DNA of 64,000 bases, taken from Prorocentrum cordatum. Taxonomy: Eukaryota > Sar > Dinophyceae > Prorocentrales > Prorocentraceae. The stretch is taken from positions 33,878-97,877 of the forward strand of contig CAUYUJ010021704.1 of assembly GCA_963575745.1 (NCBI GenBank), given 5' to 3'. The position numbers were made by a program, and so were the translations under genes. Of the stretch, positions 29,160 through 40,536 are shown piece by piece; position 1 is the first letter of the stretch; each line of letters starts with the position of its first letter. The notes under the pieces were generated by a model that made no database searches, was not told the origin of the DNA, and saw only the letters and a program-made list of their open reading frames with translations.

Positions 29160-30321
29160 CTGTGGATGATGATGACGATGATGATGGTGATGATGATGGT
29201 GATGACGATGATGGCGATGATGGTCATGAAGATGGTGATGACGATAACGACGGTGAGGTGATGATGTCAGCGACGCCGCACATCCTTAATCGGAGGTGAG
29301 GGGGTGAGATCGAAGTGGAACGGAGAGCCCCCCTACCGGGAAATCGATTTCGGTTTCGTGTTCGTGCGTGCCGTGCGTGCGGGCGAGGCGAAGCTGCGTG
29401 GGCGGGCGAGAAGAAAGTCTCCTATGGCTGAGGCGCGGCCGGACCAAATGTCTCCCGTCCGGGCGGCCGGAGCCCCACGGTGTACCGCCGGTGTCCCGCT
29501 GGTGTCCCGTGTGGCTGAGGCGCGGCCGGACCAAATGTCTCCCTTCCGGGCGGCCGGGGCCCCGCGGTGTCCCGCCGGTAACCCGTCGGTGTCCCGTCGG
29601 TGACGATGATGATGATGACGATGATGATGATGATGTTGACAACGATGATGATGATGGTGATGATGATGGTGGTGATGATGGTGAGTTCGGTAGTGAGACC
29701 GAATGTGAGACCGAATGAGTGATCGATTGTGATATCGATAGTGAAGTCGATAGTGAGACCCAATGTGAGATCGATAGTGAGATCGATAGTGAGTTCGATC
29801 GTGAAATCGATAGTGAGACCGAATGTGAGATCGATTGTGATATTGATTGTGATACCGATAGTGAGATCGATAGTGAGATCGAACGAGAGGTCGATCATGA
29901 CTTCGATAATGAGTTCGATAGTGAGATCGACAGTCAGATCGATAGTGAGACCGAATGTGAGATCGATTGTGATATCGATAGTGAGATCGATAGTGAGACC
30001 GAATGTGAGATCGATTGTGAGATCGATTGTGAGATCGATTGTGAGAGATCGATAAAGATATCGGTAGTGAGATCGATCGTGAGACCGAATGTGAGATCGA
30101 TCGTGAGATCGATAGCCAGATCGATTGTGAGATCTATTGTGAGATCGATTGTGATATCGATAGTGAGATCGTCAGTGAGATCGAGTGTGAGATCGATAGC
30201 CAGATCGATTGTGAGATTGATCGAATGAGATCGATAATGAGATCGATAGCGAGATCGATAGTGAGATCGATCGAGTGCGACGGTGGTCCCCCCCCTCGCC
30301 TCCTTATCACCCGAAGGGTGG
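29160..30321 (+). mobile_element. Composite repeat element, copy A
   Basis: The order is: (GAT)n tract; core 29296-29411 (GGTGAGATCGAAGTGGAACG, CGGGAAATCG, GTGCGTGCGGGCGAGGCGAA, GCTGCGTGGGCG); two repeats of GCGGCCGGACCAAATGTCTCC with GGTGTCCCG words; another (GAT)n tract; a 12-bp satellite GATCGATAGTGA / GACCGAATGTGA (29700-30270); and a terminal block ending CTTATCACCCGAAGGGTGG at 30321. The same modules in the same order occur in reverse at 61374-62690. No protein domain is visible, so it would be non-autonomous. Confidence 0.65.
29700..30270 (+). repeat. 12-bp satellite GATCGATAGTGA
   Basis: Tandem variants GATCGATAGTGA, GATCGATTGTGA, GATATCGATAGT and GACCGAATGTGA recur. The period of 12 keeps an Ile-Asp-Ser-Glu frame open; it is not treated as coding. 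Confidence 0.9.
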
Positions 30322-30600
30322 TCTATGCGGTATGATGCCCCCCCGTGGTGGACCAGTCAGGTTGTGCGAGCAGTGTGGTGTAAACTATGTGACGAAAGCT
30401 GAATGATGCGAGCAACGTGATATACAGCCCATGTGAAGCGAGCTGTGCGGTAAACTTTGTGCAAATGTGGTGCAGGCTCCGTGGGCGCCCAGGGGGCGCC
30501 CACCGGCGGCCAACAGCTGAACGCCGGGCGAAACCCAGGCAGGCCCACCTGGCGCACGGGGCGGCCATGGGCGGCCACCAACCGGGCATCGGGTCGGCGG
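30322..30600. other. No supported gene
   Basis: Unique sequence after the composite element, with GTGTGGTGTAAACTATGTG- and GTGCGGTAAACTTTGTGC-like words repeated at about 70-bp spacing. Nothing else is recognised. Confidence 0.4.
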
Positions 30601-30892
30601 CGGCGGTGGTTGTGGTCGTCGTCGACGACGGGAGGAGGGAGAGAAGGGAGGGAGGGAGGAGGGAGGAGAGAGGAAAGGAGGAGGGAGGGGGGCAGGAGGG
30701 AGGGAAGGGGGGAGGGAGGGGAAAGAGGCAGAAGGGGGGGGGGAAGCGAGGAGGACTGGCTCGAGGAGGAGGAGGGGAGGAGGAGGAGGAGGAGGGAGGA
30801 GGAGGAGGAGAGAGGAGGAGGAGAGAGAGGAGGAGGAGGAGGAGGAGGAGGAGGAGGAGGAGGAGGAGGAGGAGGAGGAGGAGGACGCGAGG
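30601..30892. repeat. (GGA)n / GGAGG-rich microsatellite
   Basis: Purine-rich plus strand with up to about 17 consecutive GGA triplets. Confidence 0.9.
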
Positions 30893-31205
30893 CAGCCCCT
30901 GGCGGCCATACACCGGGCACGAGGCGAAACCCTGGCACACACAGCCAACATGACTTGAGGAGAGAAGCGAAAAAGCCCTTCAATGGAGGCATTGCTCGGG
31001 GAACAACGGCATGGACAGTGGGCCGCCCCTGGAACAGTGGGCCGCCCTTGCGTCCGTCCAGGCTCCGTATCCTCCTCTTCCGGCTCTTCCTTATTCCCTC
31101 TTTTCTTCTCCCACCCTCCCTCTCCTCCCTCCTCCTCCTCCTTCTCCTCCTCCTCATCCTCCTCCTCCCTCCCAGGTCCGAGTGACATCAGCGAGGAAAG
31201 CCAGG

Positions 31206-31799
31206 ATGTCGCGCTTTGGCTCTATGCTCTCCAAGTCACTGTCGAACTTCAGCCCATCCTTGAGGAAAGGGATCGGGGGGGCTGCCGCGCAGGGATCGGG
31301 GGGGACGAAAGGGGGTGGGGATCAAGGAGGGGTCAGCGAAGCAGCTGCGTGCAGCTGGCTTTCCGAACACCTCGAGGCCGCGCCCATGCAGCATCGTGGA
31401 AAATGCCATCCAGTGGAGCCGAGACCACTGCGTGCAGCAAAGTTCGTAACGCCGCCTTTCCCACCCTTCAATTCGAGCCCCGAGCCACGGGAAGCTTGGC
31501 TCCTCGCTCGGCTGGCAGCACGGAGCGAGGGAAGCCAGGTGGCGAGGCATCCGATCCGATCAGCCCCGAGCCTTGGGTGGAACACAGCAAAATCATGTGA
31601 CCGGCGGCGGGGATCAAGAGAAAGCTCCGACGCGGTAGCCCGGGTCAGAACTAACCCAGGTCAGCCAGGGCTCCGTCACAAACCTGGGAAAGCCACGAAA
31701 AAGCTCCCAAACCTGGGTCAGCGGAAGGCGGGAAGGGGGGCCGACTCCACGTGGCGCCAAACTGAGGTCAGCCAGAGGATTTTGACTGACCCTCGCTAG
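31206..31799 (+). CDS. Possible gene start or exon, unrecognised
   Basis: A CCT-rich tract ends in CTCCCTCCCAG at 31176, like an intron acceptor, and is followed by GTCCGAGTG. The frame from ATG 31206 starts MSRFGSMLSKSLSNFSPSLR (an amphipathic-looking Ser/Lys segment), continues Gly-rich, and stays open to TAG at 31797-31799. The alternative frame at 31177-31600 (DISEESQDVALWLYALQVTV) is also protein-like, so one of two overlapping frames may be a real exon. No domain is known. Confidence 0.22.
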   Translation: MSRFGSMLSKSLSNFSPSLRKGIGGAAAQGSGGTKGGGDQGGVSEAAACSWLSEHLEAAPMQHRGKCHPVEPRPLRAAKFVTPPFPPFNSSPEPREAWLLARLAARSEGSQVARHPIRSAPSLGWNTAKSCDRRRGSRESSDAVARVRTNPGQPGLRHKPGKATKKLPNLGQRKAGRGADSTWRQTEVSQRILTDPR

Positions 31800-33740
31800 C
31801 GGTGACCCCCGTGACGCGAGTCCCGAGACGTGGGCGTCGGCCCGCGGCCCCAGACGAGAGCCGCTTGCTCACTACTGCGACGCCCAGCACCTCAGGGCTG
31901 GGTCATCTACGGCAGAAACGTGCCGGCCTGTGCGTTGATCTCTGCCCCCGCGTGGATCGTTCAACCGCGCACAGTTTTCGCCATCGCTGGATGCCGAGCC
32001 ACCACCGGCGTTCAGTCTCGAACGCCCACGCTGGGGCTGCCGCCGCGTAGACACGGCTCGACCTTGCCGCATCTCCACTGTTTCGAAGGTCCGAGTGGAT
32101 GTGTCAGATCTGCGCTGCACCCCCTTGGCGCGCTCCGCGCGCTAGGGGGCTCCAGCGCCGATCCGAGAAATCTGCGCGGACCTCCCAATGTTTATGTTTA
32201 TGTCATTGCTTGTTCCCCCAATTTCCCGCTGTGCGGGTGCCTTCGCGCACCCGCGGCGCCCCCCGGAGAAGGGCGAATCCCTCGCCCGGCCGCGAAGAGC
32301 GCAGAAGCTAGCAGGGGATCTGTCGACCCCTGGGCCAGGCTTTGGGAGGTTTTCGACTGGACCAAACATTTAGAGCCCCACCCTTGGATATACCTTTGGG
32401 GGGCGTCCATCCTCGAGACGGGTGCGTCCGAATAGCCTCCTTGGGGTGTATCCCGAGGTTTCCTTCTATTCCTGAGCGGCCTCGCTTTTCTCGGAAAATC
32501 GGGGGTTGGGCGAATCCCACGCCGGGGGCCGAGAAGAGCGAAGACGCAGTCGAAACGCTGTCATACGGAACCCGAGCCAAGCAACGAGGCCCCCTTTCTC
32601 CACAAGTTCAACTTCGACTTCCCACAAAACGTCCGGGGAACACCTGCGACAAACTGTCAATCAACCGAGGAACACCGAGCCCCTCCCCAACGAGAAGGCT
32701 CCCTGCTTCAGCGGCCCGACTGTGGGGAAGGGTGAGCTCACTGTGCGCAGGTTGCCGATCACCGCGGGCCGTCTGGCAGCGGCGGCCCGCGTGCGCTCCC
32801 CGAAGGCCCGGCACCGGAGGTCACTCCGGCGAAGGGTCGCTCGCGCGTGCGGCCGAACTCGGAGAGGAGGGCAGGCAGTCCAACAGGCGGGACGGGCAGG
32901 GCGCATGCGTGCGGTACGAGATGCAAGCACGGCATCGGAGAACGTGCGGCATCCAGGGCGGCATTGCGCATCAACTGCATTCGACGTGTGGGTCACCCTC
33001 AGGTCCCAGACCATGAGAGCATTGTTCTACCCCCGCGGGCCATCAACACACCACAGAGAGCACAGGGCTCGCGGTGGCAAGGAAAAGGGAGAGGGAAGCA
33101 TGTCACCAAGCAAATCCAAGTGGTGGTGGTGGTGGTGGACCGAACCGAATAATAAAACGAAGGAATGCTAGAGCCTATCGTCCAAAACGGGAGAAACAAA
33201 GACTCCGCCACACGTGCGGAGAAGGAACGATTAGAAGGATGTGCTCTGCATGAGTTGTGAGCGGCAGTTCATCCCTATGCAATGCAAGGTGCTACCATAA
33301 GCAACGCTAGGTATGAAACGAAGCCCCTCTTGGGCGACACTCGTGACTAGGTTCACAATGCGAGATAGAGGAACAACGAAGGAAGGATCCAAGGAACAAA
33401 ATAAAGTGTGTGTTTTATATCAACGTCTTGGCTGCATTGACTGCGCACTGCATGCCATCAACACTATGCCCTTACACGTGCGCAGCAGAGAACAAGCCGT
33501 CTTATGCACGGGGACACGGCGGCTTGCCTCGTTGGCTTGCGCAAGCCGCCAGCGTGACCCAACGCCACGCGGAAAAGGGGGCGCTAGCCGCGCGACCCTA
33601 CGCGGGAAGCATACGTCTTAAGTACGAACGCCCGCGCAGCCGACCCCCTTCAATCCAACAGTCCGACCACGTCCACCCCAGAGATCCCCGACTGGGAGGG
33701 GCTCGAAGTATACACTAAATCGTCTGGTCCGCCAAGGAAT
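31800..33740. other. No supported gene; partial internal duplication
   Basis: A partial repeat links 32262-32305 and 32505-32545 (GGGCGAATCCC, CGCC, GAAGAGCG). Long frames on both strands (for example 32342-33016) lack domain signals. A short (GTG)n lies at 33119-33138. Confidence 0.35.
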
Positions 33741-33745
33741 TCGGT

Positions 33746-33794
33746 GTATAGATGCCCCAATGTCCCAGCCTGTGGGACGCTGGAGCGTCTATAC
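33746..33794. repeat. Near-perfect hairpin, 22-bp stem
   Basis: GTATAGATGCCCCAATGTCC pairs with GGACGCTGGAGCGTCTATAC, giving a 22-position stem with two mismatches, two wobble pairs and a five-base loop. It could be a structured RNA or a small terminal-repeat relic. Nothing near it tells which strand would be transcribed. Confidence 0.6.
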
Positions 33795-35470
33795 TCTTAA
33801 CTCAGATTTTCTGCGCCGAACTCGTTGGCCCCTCGGCCGACCAAACGATATGGTGTGTACACCGAGACCCTCCGACCGACAAGAGTTGCCCAGGAGGCCT
33901 CGGTGCAGAGTCTCATCAAGGCCTTGTGCATGGCGTCGAACGCGTGCAGAGCCTTCCCAGCGGCACGTGAGACTGCAGATCGGATTTGCCAACACCTTCC
34001 GCCATTCGAACTCTCGCCTCGTCTTAATGGGAACAATACTTCCCCACGCTTCATCACTCGGACAGGAGAGTTAGAAGGGCCGCACATAGCAGCATACATG
34101 TCTCTTCCTCGGCATCGTTCCTCCACCTCCCCCCATCCGCCTGATGTCCTAATTTCCTGACGGCATTGGTGTTCTCCGAACGCTGCCGCTTCCCCCAGCG
34201 CTGGCCCAAAGCCAGCCCTGGAGGAGTATGATAAAACATCGGAGGGCATAAAGGCAGACAGACGGAGGGGAGAGAAAGAGGAGAGGCATCGCAACATCGA
34301 CATCAATCATGACCATGAGGAGGGAAAGAGGAACAAGCGAGCTGTAGGCGCGTGGCGGTGAGGGTGGCGACGGCAAGCGGCAAAGGCCCTGGGGCCTGAT
34401 CGTAGGTCCCCCCCCCCACTTGCGGATTGCGTGGCCCTATTGGGCCCCTCCTCCTCCTCCTCCTCCTCCTCCTCCTCCTCCTCCTCCTCCTCCTCGTCAT
34501 CGTTCCCCCCCTCCTCCGCCGCCCCCGTCTCCTCCCTCCCGCATCCACACTCACCCGCTTCGGTCCTCTGGCCAACGTCGGACCCTGAGGGAGAGCCCCC
34601 GCCCCCCCGAGAACCGCGAGACGAGTGGACTGGCGACACGGCGTGCCCCGCCTGCCCCCGCAGCCCACCATCGCTCCTCCCTCTCCCCTCCCCCATCCCC
34701 CATCCTGCCCTCCCTCTTTCCTCCTCCCTCCTCTGGGAGGCACAAAGACATACTAGTACTCTATGTCCTCATTGGAGACGCGCGTCCGACCCGAACATAT
34801 AGTACACCCATCTTGTAGCATATGCCAGGAAGGTGTCAGCCGAGCGGTGTGGCCAGAAAGTGCCCGCCACGAAGCAAATACTATATAAGATTTCTCGGTG
34901 CGCGCGTCGCCCCTGGGGGGGCGACGCACATGTAGTATAAATATGTCGGGGTGACGCCGATCCTCCCTCCCCTCTCACAAGAAGCACGTCCATCGCTCCG
35001 CCTACGGAACATACGCTCCTCATCACCCGCACTCTCCTCTGGCCCCTTCCGCTTTATGGCAGCGTCCGGACTGCCTCCAAGAGGCTCCGGGAAGACTCCC
35101 ACGGAATCCCAACGAACATCCTCTAGGCTTCGTACCCACAACCCAGGCACAATGGCGGTATGGGCCGAAGGCCATTCGATACCTTCCTCCTCACCGGTGC
35201 TCTCCTCTGGCCCCCTTCCGCTTGGCGGCAAGCACCCCCCTGGCGGCTGGACCGCGCTGGGACCCCCCTCACGCCGGGCCTTCTCCCTGCTGGCGGCGGT
35301 GTAGCCCAGCCCCGCGACCTCCGCGAGGGCGGCCCGGAGCCGCTCCAGCTCTCCGAGCGCGGAGTCCGTGCGCGCAGCGCCCGCGGAGAGCATGGCCTCC
35401 TGCCGCGGGGCGCGCGCCAGGACCTGTGGATGCACGCCGACGCCTCTGCGAGCGCTCCACCCCCTTTCCT
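33795..35470. other. No supported gene; (CCT)n tract within
   Basis: Contains a (TCC)n tract at 34441-34495 followed by pyrimidine-rich DNA to 34735. A 10-bp-stem hairpin (GCGTCGCCCC / GGGGCGACGC) lies near 34897-34925 beside TATATAAG and TAGTATAAATATG words. Frames are GC-driven. Confidence 0.35.
34441..34495. repeat. (TCC)n microsatellite
   Basis: About 17 TCC triplets. Confidence 0.9.
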
Positions 35471-35477
35471 TACAGTC

Positions 35478-35646
35478 GGACCCAGGCCAGAAGAACGTCC
35501 TTCAAGAAAACGAGACCCTCCGCCGGCCAAAACAAGCAGAGCATCCAAAGGTACCCTCCCCAGGATGCACAAGAACATCCAACAAACACCAGGTACACTA
35601 CTAGGCTTCCCTCCCCGAACCGACCTCGATCGTATGCCTCGGTCCG
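35478..35646. repeat. Dispersed repeat, uninterrupted copy (partner 57112-57470)
   Basis: Shared words in order: CCAGAAGAACGTCCTTCAAG, GACCCTCCG, CGGCCAAAAC, CCTCCCCAGGATGCACAAGA, ACATCCAACAAACAC, CCCGAACCGACCTCGATC and GCCTCGGTCCGAC. On the minus strand both copies read VFVGCSCASWGG. The 57-kb copy is split by an insertion that is absent here. Confidence 0.75.
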
Positions 35647-35789
35647 ACTGTACCCGCCACCGTGCCTTGGCACGTTGAGGCGTGGAAGGCTGCCAAGTGC
35701 TACTTGGCAGGGGTTCTGCGGTTTCCTAAAGGGACCCCGCCCTCCGCCCCACACAACGTTGACTGCACCATCCCTACTCCCGAGGGTCC

Positions 35790-36395
35790 CTGGGCGGCCA
35801 TGGCGCTTGCCTGAGGCTCTCCAAGGGTTCCAAGACGGCCCAGGAAGGTCATCCAACACGGACCTGGCAGGCCACCAAGGCCGTCGAGATGGTCCAAGGA
35901 GCCTCCATGACGGCCTAAGATGACTGAAGATGGATTCCATACGATCCAAAAGGCCTCCAAGACGGCCCAAGAATGCTCGTATAGAGCCTCCAACAAAAAC
36001 CCAACGAAGAAAAACCACTGATCATCCGTAATTAGTTTTCGCATTCTCGCCGTGTCGAGCTTCAGTCGGCCCAAGACAGCCCAAGGAGCTTTTAAGGTGA
36101 CCTGAAAAACAGCCCAGGAGGGCACCAAGAGGTCCCCCAGGACGGCCCAACAGGGTGCCAAGACGGTCCAAGAGCGGCCAAAGAGGACCCCAAGTCGGCC
36201 CAAGAAGGCGCTCAGACAGCCCTCAAAGTCCCTACCAGAGCCCCAAGACGAGCCAGAGAGCCAGTCAAGATGGACTCTGAAAGCACCCATACGGTCCGAG
36301 CGCCGTCAGACGGAGCCCCCGAGGAGCCCCCAAGGCGCGCTGCAAAGAGGCCTCAAGAGGCCCCAAAGAACTCCTCAAGAGGCCCCCACAACCTT
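35790..36395 (+). repeat. CCAAGANGGCC decamer array, block 2
   Basis: Dense CCAAGACGGCC, CCAAGATGGC, AGGTCCCC and CCCAAG words; not coding on either strand. Confidence 0.65.
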
Positions 36396-37199
36396 CAAGC
36401 GGCCCGAAAGGTCACACGTAACGGCCTCCCGTGCCCCATCGAATAATGGCCACCCGACAGTCTGAACTGGCACGGTTGGCGGGACTTCCAGTAGGCAGCT
36501 GAATAGATGCCTCCTGCGAAAAGAGGAAGACAAAGACGCGGGAGTTCACGGCGACAGACAGCACAACCGAGAACCGACCGAGCCGACACAGACGAGAACG
36601 TTTTTGGCCCGTTGCCGGCCTCCTGAAATATTCAGAGGCCCTCTTGTAGGCCTCTGTTACCTCCAACAATGCCTATCTCCTTCCCTTTCTTCCCTACCCT
36701 GTCAAAAGATCTGCTGAAAACATACGTACCAGACAACGAGCCGCAAACTAGACGGAGGTCGAGCACGGATGGCGAGAAAGCACCCGCAACCAGGAGGCCG
36801 GGCAGGCCGCTGACGATGTCATAAGCCGCGCAGTCTCCTCCCCTCGACCTCCGCCTCGTCGTTTTTTTCCTCCTAGGCCACCCTGTCGCACGACGTGCCC
36901 GTAGACTCGGCAGGGCGTTTCGCGTCACACTTATTTTCTTGGCTTCATCCTGAATTATACAACATTGCAATAGCTGAAGGAATGGCGTGGCTCTCGCCTC
37001 AGAGCCGCGCGCATTCATCCCGAATGGCACGGTGTGCACACTTGAGCAGAAAGTGCACGAATGGGGGGCGGCCCTTTTTGAAAACGATCTCTCGCTGGAC
37101 ACACCCTTACACTTTCTGGTCCAGCCTGTTTTATGTGGCTGCGAAGCGAGATTTGCGCACGGCTGGGTGTGAAATATCGCACGCTGAAATCATCGATTC
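36396..37199. other. No supported gene
   Basis: Moderate GC, several overlapping short frames, no recognisable motif. Confidence 0.4.
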
Positions 37200-38330
37200 G
37201 CGTCGTCACGCAACACTTGGAAATCTCTTGAAACGCTGCCGGGCACCCTTGGACCGTCTTGGGCCGTTAACAACAAATCTTGGGGCGTGTTGGGCCCAGA
37301 GGCTCCCTTCAGCTCTCCTGCGGCCATCTTGGGCATGTCCGTCCAAGCTCTCGCATCAGAAGGTGTACACCCCCCCGTCTTCTCTGCGCGGCCTCCTCCC
37401 CCTCATCCACGACGAGGAAGGAGGGAGGGGGAAGCCACGCAGAGCGATTGCGCCAGCACTCCATAGTTGCTGGCACTCGGGTGGCAGGCGCACACGCCTG
37501 CACTCAAAAAGCAAGAGCATTCACTCATCGCAGAAAAGTGTCGAGCCCATTCGGAAACACCTGGGGTCCCGTGGGCCATTCTTCGACGGCCGTGTACCGA
37601 TGAGGACAAGAGGCGAAGGGAGAGGATGATCAGGAGGGGGAGAAGCCGCTCTTCGGGAGATTGTCTGCCACCCTGGGGCCCCAGCACTGGAGATCTTGGT
37701 GCTGTTTGGGCACTCTTCGGGGAACCTTGCAGCTCTGTTGGCGACTCTTATGCGCTCTCTGGACCGTTGGCCATCTTTGGGCGTAGAAGGGGGTCCTCCG
37801 GATACCGTCGCGCCCCTTCTACGCTCCCCCGTGGGGGCCCCCAACTGGTCCACTGCACTTCATTCGTGGGGTGCGCGCCCCGAGCGCGTGAAGCCTGGAT
37901 GCCGGTGGCTAAAGGCAGAGAAAAATGAATGGAGGCATTCCCGAACCCTGGGAGAGGCCTCTTGAGCTGTCTTCGGACGACCTTGCAGGCATCTGGCGCC
38001 GTCTTCGAGCCATCTAAGGGCATCTTGGACCCCTCTACCTCCACTGTCTTCGTCGTCGCTGCCTACAGGGTCGGCGGCATCGGCCGTAAGGCCTTCGCAA
38101 TAGAAAAGTAAATGGAGGCCTTCGGGAGGTGCCTTCGGATTCGTTGCGGCGCTTTTGGGAAGTCCCTGGCAGCCTGGGCCTGGGAGAGCCTGAGAAAACC
38201 TTTCCGGGGCATCGTGGGGGCTTCTGGCGGCCTCATTGGGGGCCTCTCGCGGTGCATCCGGGGGCCTGTCCCGAATGCTTGGGGCCACTTGCGGGGCTCC
38301 ACCTGGGCCCCTTCGGCTTCCTCGTTCGGG
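37200..38330 (-). repeat. CCAAGANGGCC decamer repeats in reverse orientation
   Basis: GGCCATCTTGGG, CCGTCTTGGGCC and similar words are the reverse complement of the array vocabulary. This block meets the forward module at 38402, so the locus is an inverted arrangement. Confidence 0.5.
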
Positions 38331-38401
38331 CTCCTCTTAGGTATGTCTTGTTGTGTCTGGTCCTCCGAATTCCGCAGCGAAGACTCCTCCACCTGACGAG
38401 G

Positions 38402-38481
38402 AATCCCGCCAGCCCTTCGGGGTCAAGTGGTCTAGCGGGTTCTGTCGATCCCCTTCCAGAAACCATCTTCCCTTCGGGAAC
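38402..38481 (+). repeat. Dispersed module, copy ii
   Basis: AATCCCGCCAGCCCTTCGGG, AAGTGGTCTAGCGG, then ACCATCTTCCCTTCGGG. TGGTCTAGCGG matches an RNA polymerase III A-box consensus; the 5-bp-stem word CCCTTCGGG is a small hairpin. The forward decamer array follows at 38570. Confidence 0.55.
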
Positions 38482-38569
38482 GAGTACCCTTCCCCTCTCT
38501 GCGGTTGCTGGGGGGCTCGCGACGCGCTCCTTTGCCCAAACTGTTTCCCAAAGGGCCCCCTATGCTCCA

Positions 38570-39075
38570 AGATGGCCTCCGACGCGGTTCGAGATAACCA
38601 AATCTGACTCGATATAGATTCCGTCATACCTCCACGAAGCCCGACCAGGGCCCCGAGACGGTTCCACGTGTTCTCGGAACCCCCTCAACTCTGGACCCCC
38701 ATCAAAGCCCAAATCCTGGAACAACCAAAGGGAAATCATGTTTTCCTTCTCGCCTGTTAGCTCCCGCTGTGATTTCGAAGCCTCAAAATTGCCCCAAAAT
38801 GGCAACAACAAAACTCCAAGAGGGGCCCAAGAGGCCCCCCCCAGTCGGTTCCAAGAGCGGCCCAACAACGGCAGAAGAGCGCCCCAAAAGGGCCCACATA
38901 GAAGATGTTGAAAGCTTTTTGTTGGGGGAAGCCTAACTCGGGCCCTCCCTCCTTTGATCGATGGCCTCCAACATGGCTTCAACAGGCCGTTCCGGGCTCC
39001 CCCAAAAAACCCAACAGGGATCCAGGACGGCCGCAAGAGCGCCCAAGGGCGCCCCAAGAACGTCCCATGAGGGCC
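38570..39075 (+). repeat. CCAAGANGGCC decamer array, block 3
   Basis: Words such as CCAAGATGGCCTCC, CCCCAAGAACGTCC and AAGAGGCCC are scattered over 500 bp with unique stretches between. Confidence 0.5.
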
Positions 39076-39753
39076 CGAAGAGGCGGCGTTGCAAATTCCC
39101 GAGGAGGAATTTGCACGGGAACGACCTAACGGTAATAGTAATGTTTTTGAGCTCGAGGGAGTCGGGGGGGCGCGACCTTCACGAACGATTTCTTCAACCA
39201 AACAAGCGCCGTCTGCCGGCAACTGCTGGTATGACTGATGTCACTGCACTCCCCGCCCACCCGCGAAGCGACATTCTGAACCCCCCGCGGCCCTCGCGGC
39301 CGATGAGAGCGACGGATGAACTGGGCGAAGAGTAACGCGCGTAGCGCACGGCCTCGCCGAGTCTCCAACTCAGGGGAATGAGACGACACTAGAGGTTACC
39401 AAGCAAAGCTGCGCAGACAAAAGGCGGCTATGAAGAGTGGCGCTAACGCGCAGGAGCCTCCTAACGCGCAGTGCGTTTGCTTATGTGCCGCAAAGTGCAA
39501 ACTGCGTGAATTGGCATATCTCAACTATGATAAGTGGCATGGGTAACATATGATTACCTAGCGGTGGTAGTGGCGACTCGCGTACCTGGCGGACCTGGTC
39601 GGCGCGGCGGCCCTGCCGCCGAGAAAAACAGCCGCCCCTGGAGCGCGGTTGGCCCCACCCATCGCGTCGCAGAGCTGACCGGAGCCGCCTGCACATGCAC
39701 GCTCGCTAGCATCCATACAAAAGCCCGCACCGTCGTTTCGGATCTCTTTAAAG
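39076..39753. other. No supported gene
   Basis: Short frames only; nothing recognised. Confidence 0.4.
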
Positions 39754-40536
39754 CTACGCTCGACAACGTTGTCTAAACCGCTGCTCAGATGTTGCGGTCT
39801 GGGTTGCGGACGTCACGGGGACACGCAGGGCTAACTTCGCGGATCCCGTTTCACTCGGCGCCTGCGTCGGGGTCGGCCATCCAACAGCCCCGCTTGGCCC
39901 GCGACGGAATGCCTTAGGCGGGTGACCACGCCTGCCAGCGCGCCGCCCCCTTGCGGTGTTTGGATCTGTGGACCTGTGGCGCGCCAACTCTCGGTTCCGG
40001 ACCCGCCCCTGTAGCGCTGGCCTCCTCGCTGGGCGATGGTGGCACGGGCGCCGCCGCGGGGCTGGCGTCCGCGTGCCCCCACTGGCCAGGCATCTGGGGG
40101 CGTTCGCCCGGATCGGCCCCGGCTGCAGGCGGATCCGTGGCCGGGGACCCAGAACAGCGAGGGTCGCTGCCGCCGAGAGTGGCCCGCGCTGCGCCGTCGG
40201 CTCCTCGGTGGCTGGCGGCGTCACACCACCCTCGCTTGAGCAGCTAGGCTGGCCTTCTCTGCTGGGCCGCCACGCGCGTTCCTCTTCTTCGCCCGAATCG
40301 CTCTCACCCGGGCCTGCCCGAGCGTGACCGTCCTCGGGCCCCAAGACTGCGGCCGTCGCAGAGAAGCTGGCGCACGGGCCCGCGCCGAGCGATGCGTCCA
40401 GCCACGTCAGCACTGCGCCGACCGCCATGGCCATCGTGTACTCGAGGCCATGCAGCGGCCTCACCATGGCGGGAGGTGGGACTGTGCGACCCCTCAGGTC
40501 GTTGCCCACACTCGAGGGGGGAACTGGCCCTGCCAC
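39754..40536 (-). CDS. Possible protein-coding exon, unrecognised
   Basis: This 260-residue frame starts at ATG. Residues 20-60 are mildly hydrophobic (GLEYTMAMAVGAVLTWLDAS), followed by an acidic Ser/Glu segment (GESDSGEEEERAW) and a Pro/Ala region (LAVLGPRPRIRLQPGPIR). The last 100 residues are Arg-rich and look like an intron or a shadow. If real, the exon probably ends near the middle. No family is known. Confidence 0.27.
   Translation of the reverse strand: MAGPVPPSSVGNDLRGRTVPPPAMVRPLHGLEYTMAMAVGAVLTWLDASLGAGPCASFSATAAVLGPEDGHARAGPGESDSGEEEERAWRPSREGQPSCSSEGGVTPPATEEPTAQRGPLSAAATLAVLGPRPRIRLQPGPIRANAPRCLASGGTRTPAPRRRPCHHRPARRPALQGRVRNRELARHRSTDPNTARGRRAGRRGHPPKAFRRGPSGAVGWPTPTQAPSETGSAKLALRVPVTSATQTATSEQRFRQRCRA

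Noticed and set aside
29719-30228. Ile-Asp-Ser-Glu repeat protein
   Set aside because: It is the 12-bp GATCGATAGTGA satellite; the inverted copy at 61-62 kb has different frames.
34880-34950. TATA-type promoter (TATATAAG, TATAAATA)
   Set aside because: Dinoflagellates generally lack TATA promoters, and no credible gene follows.
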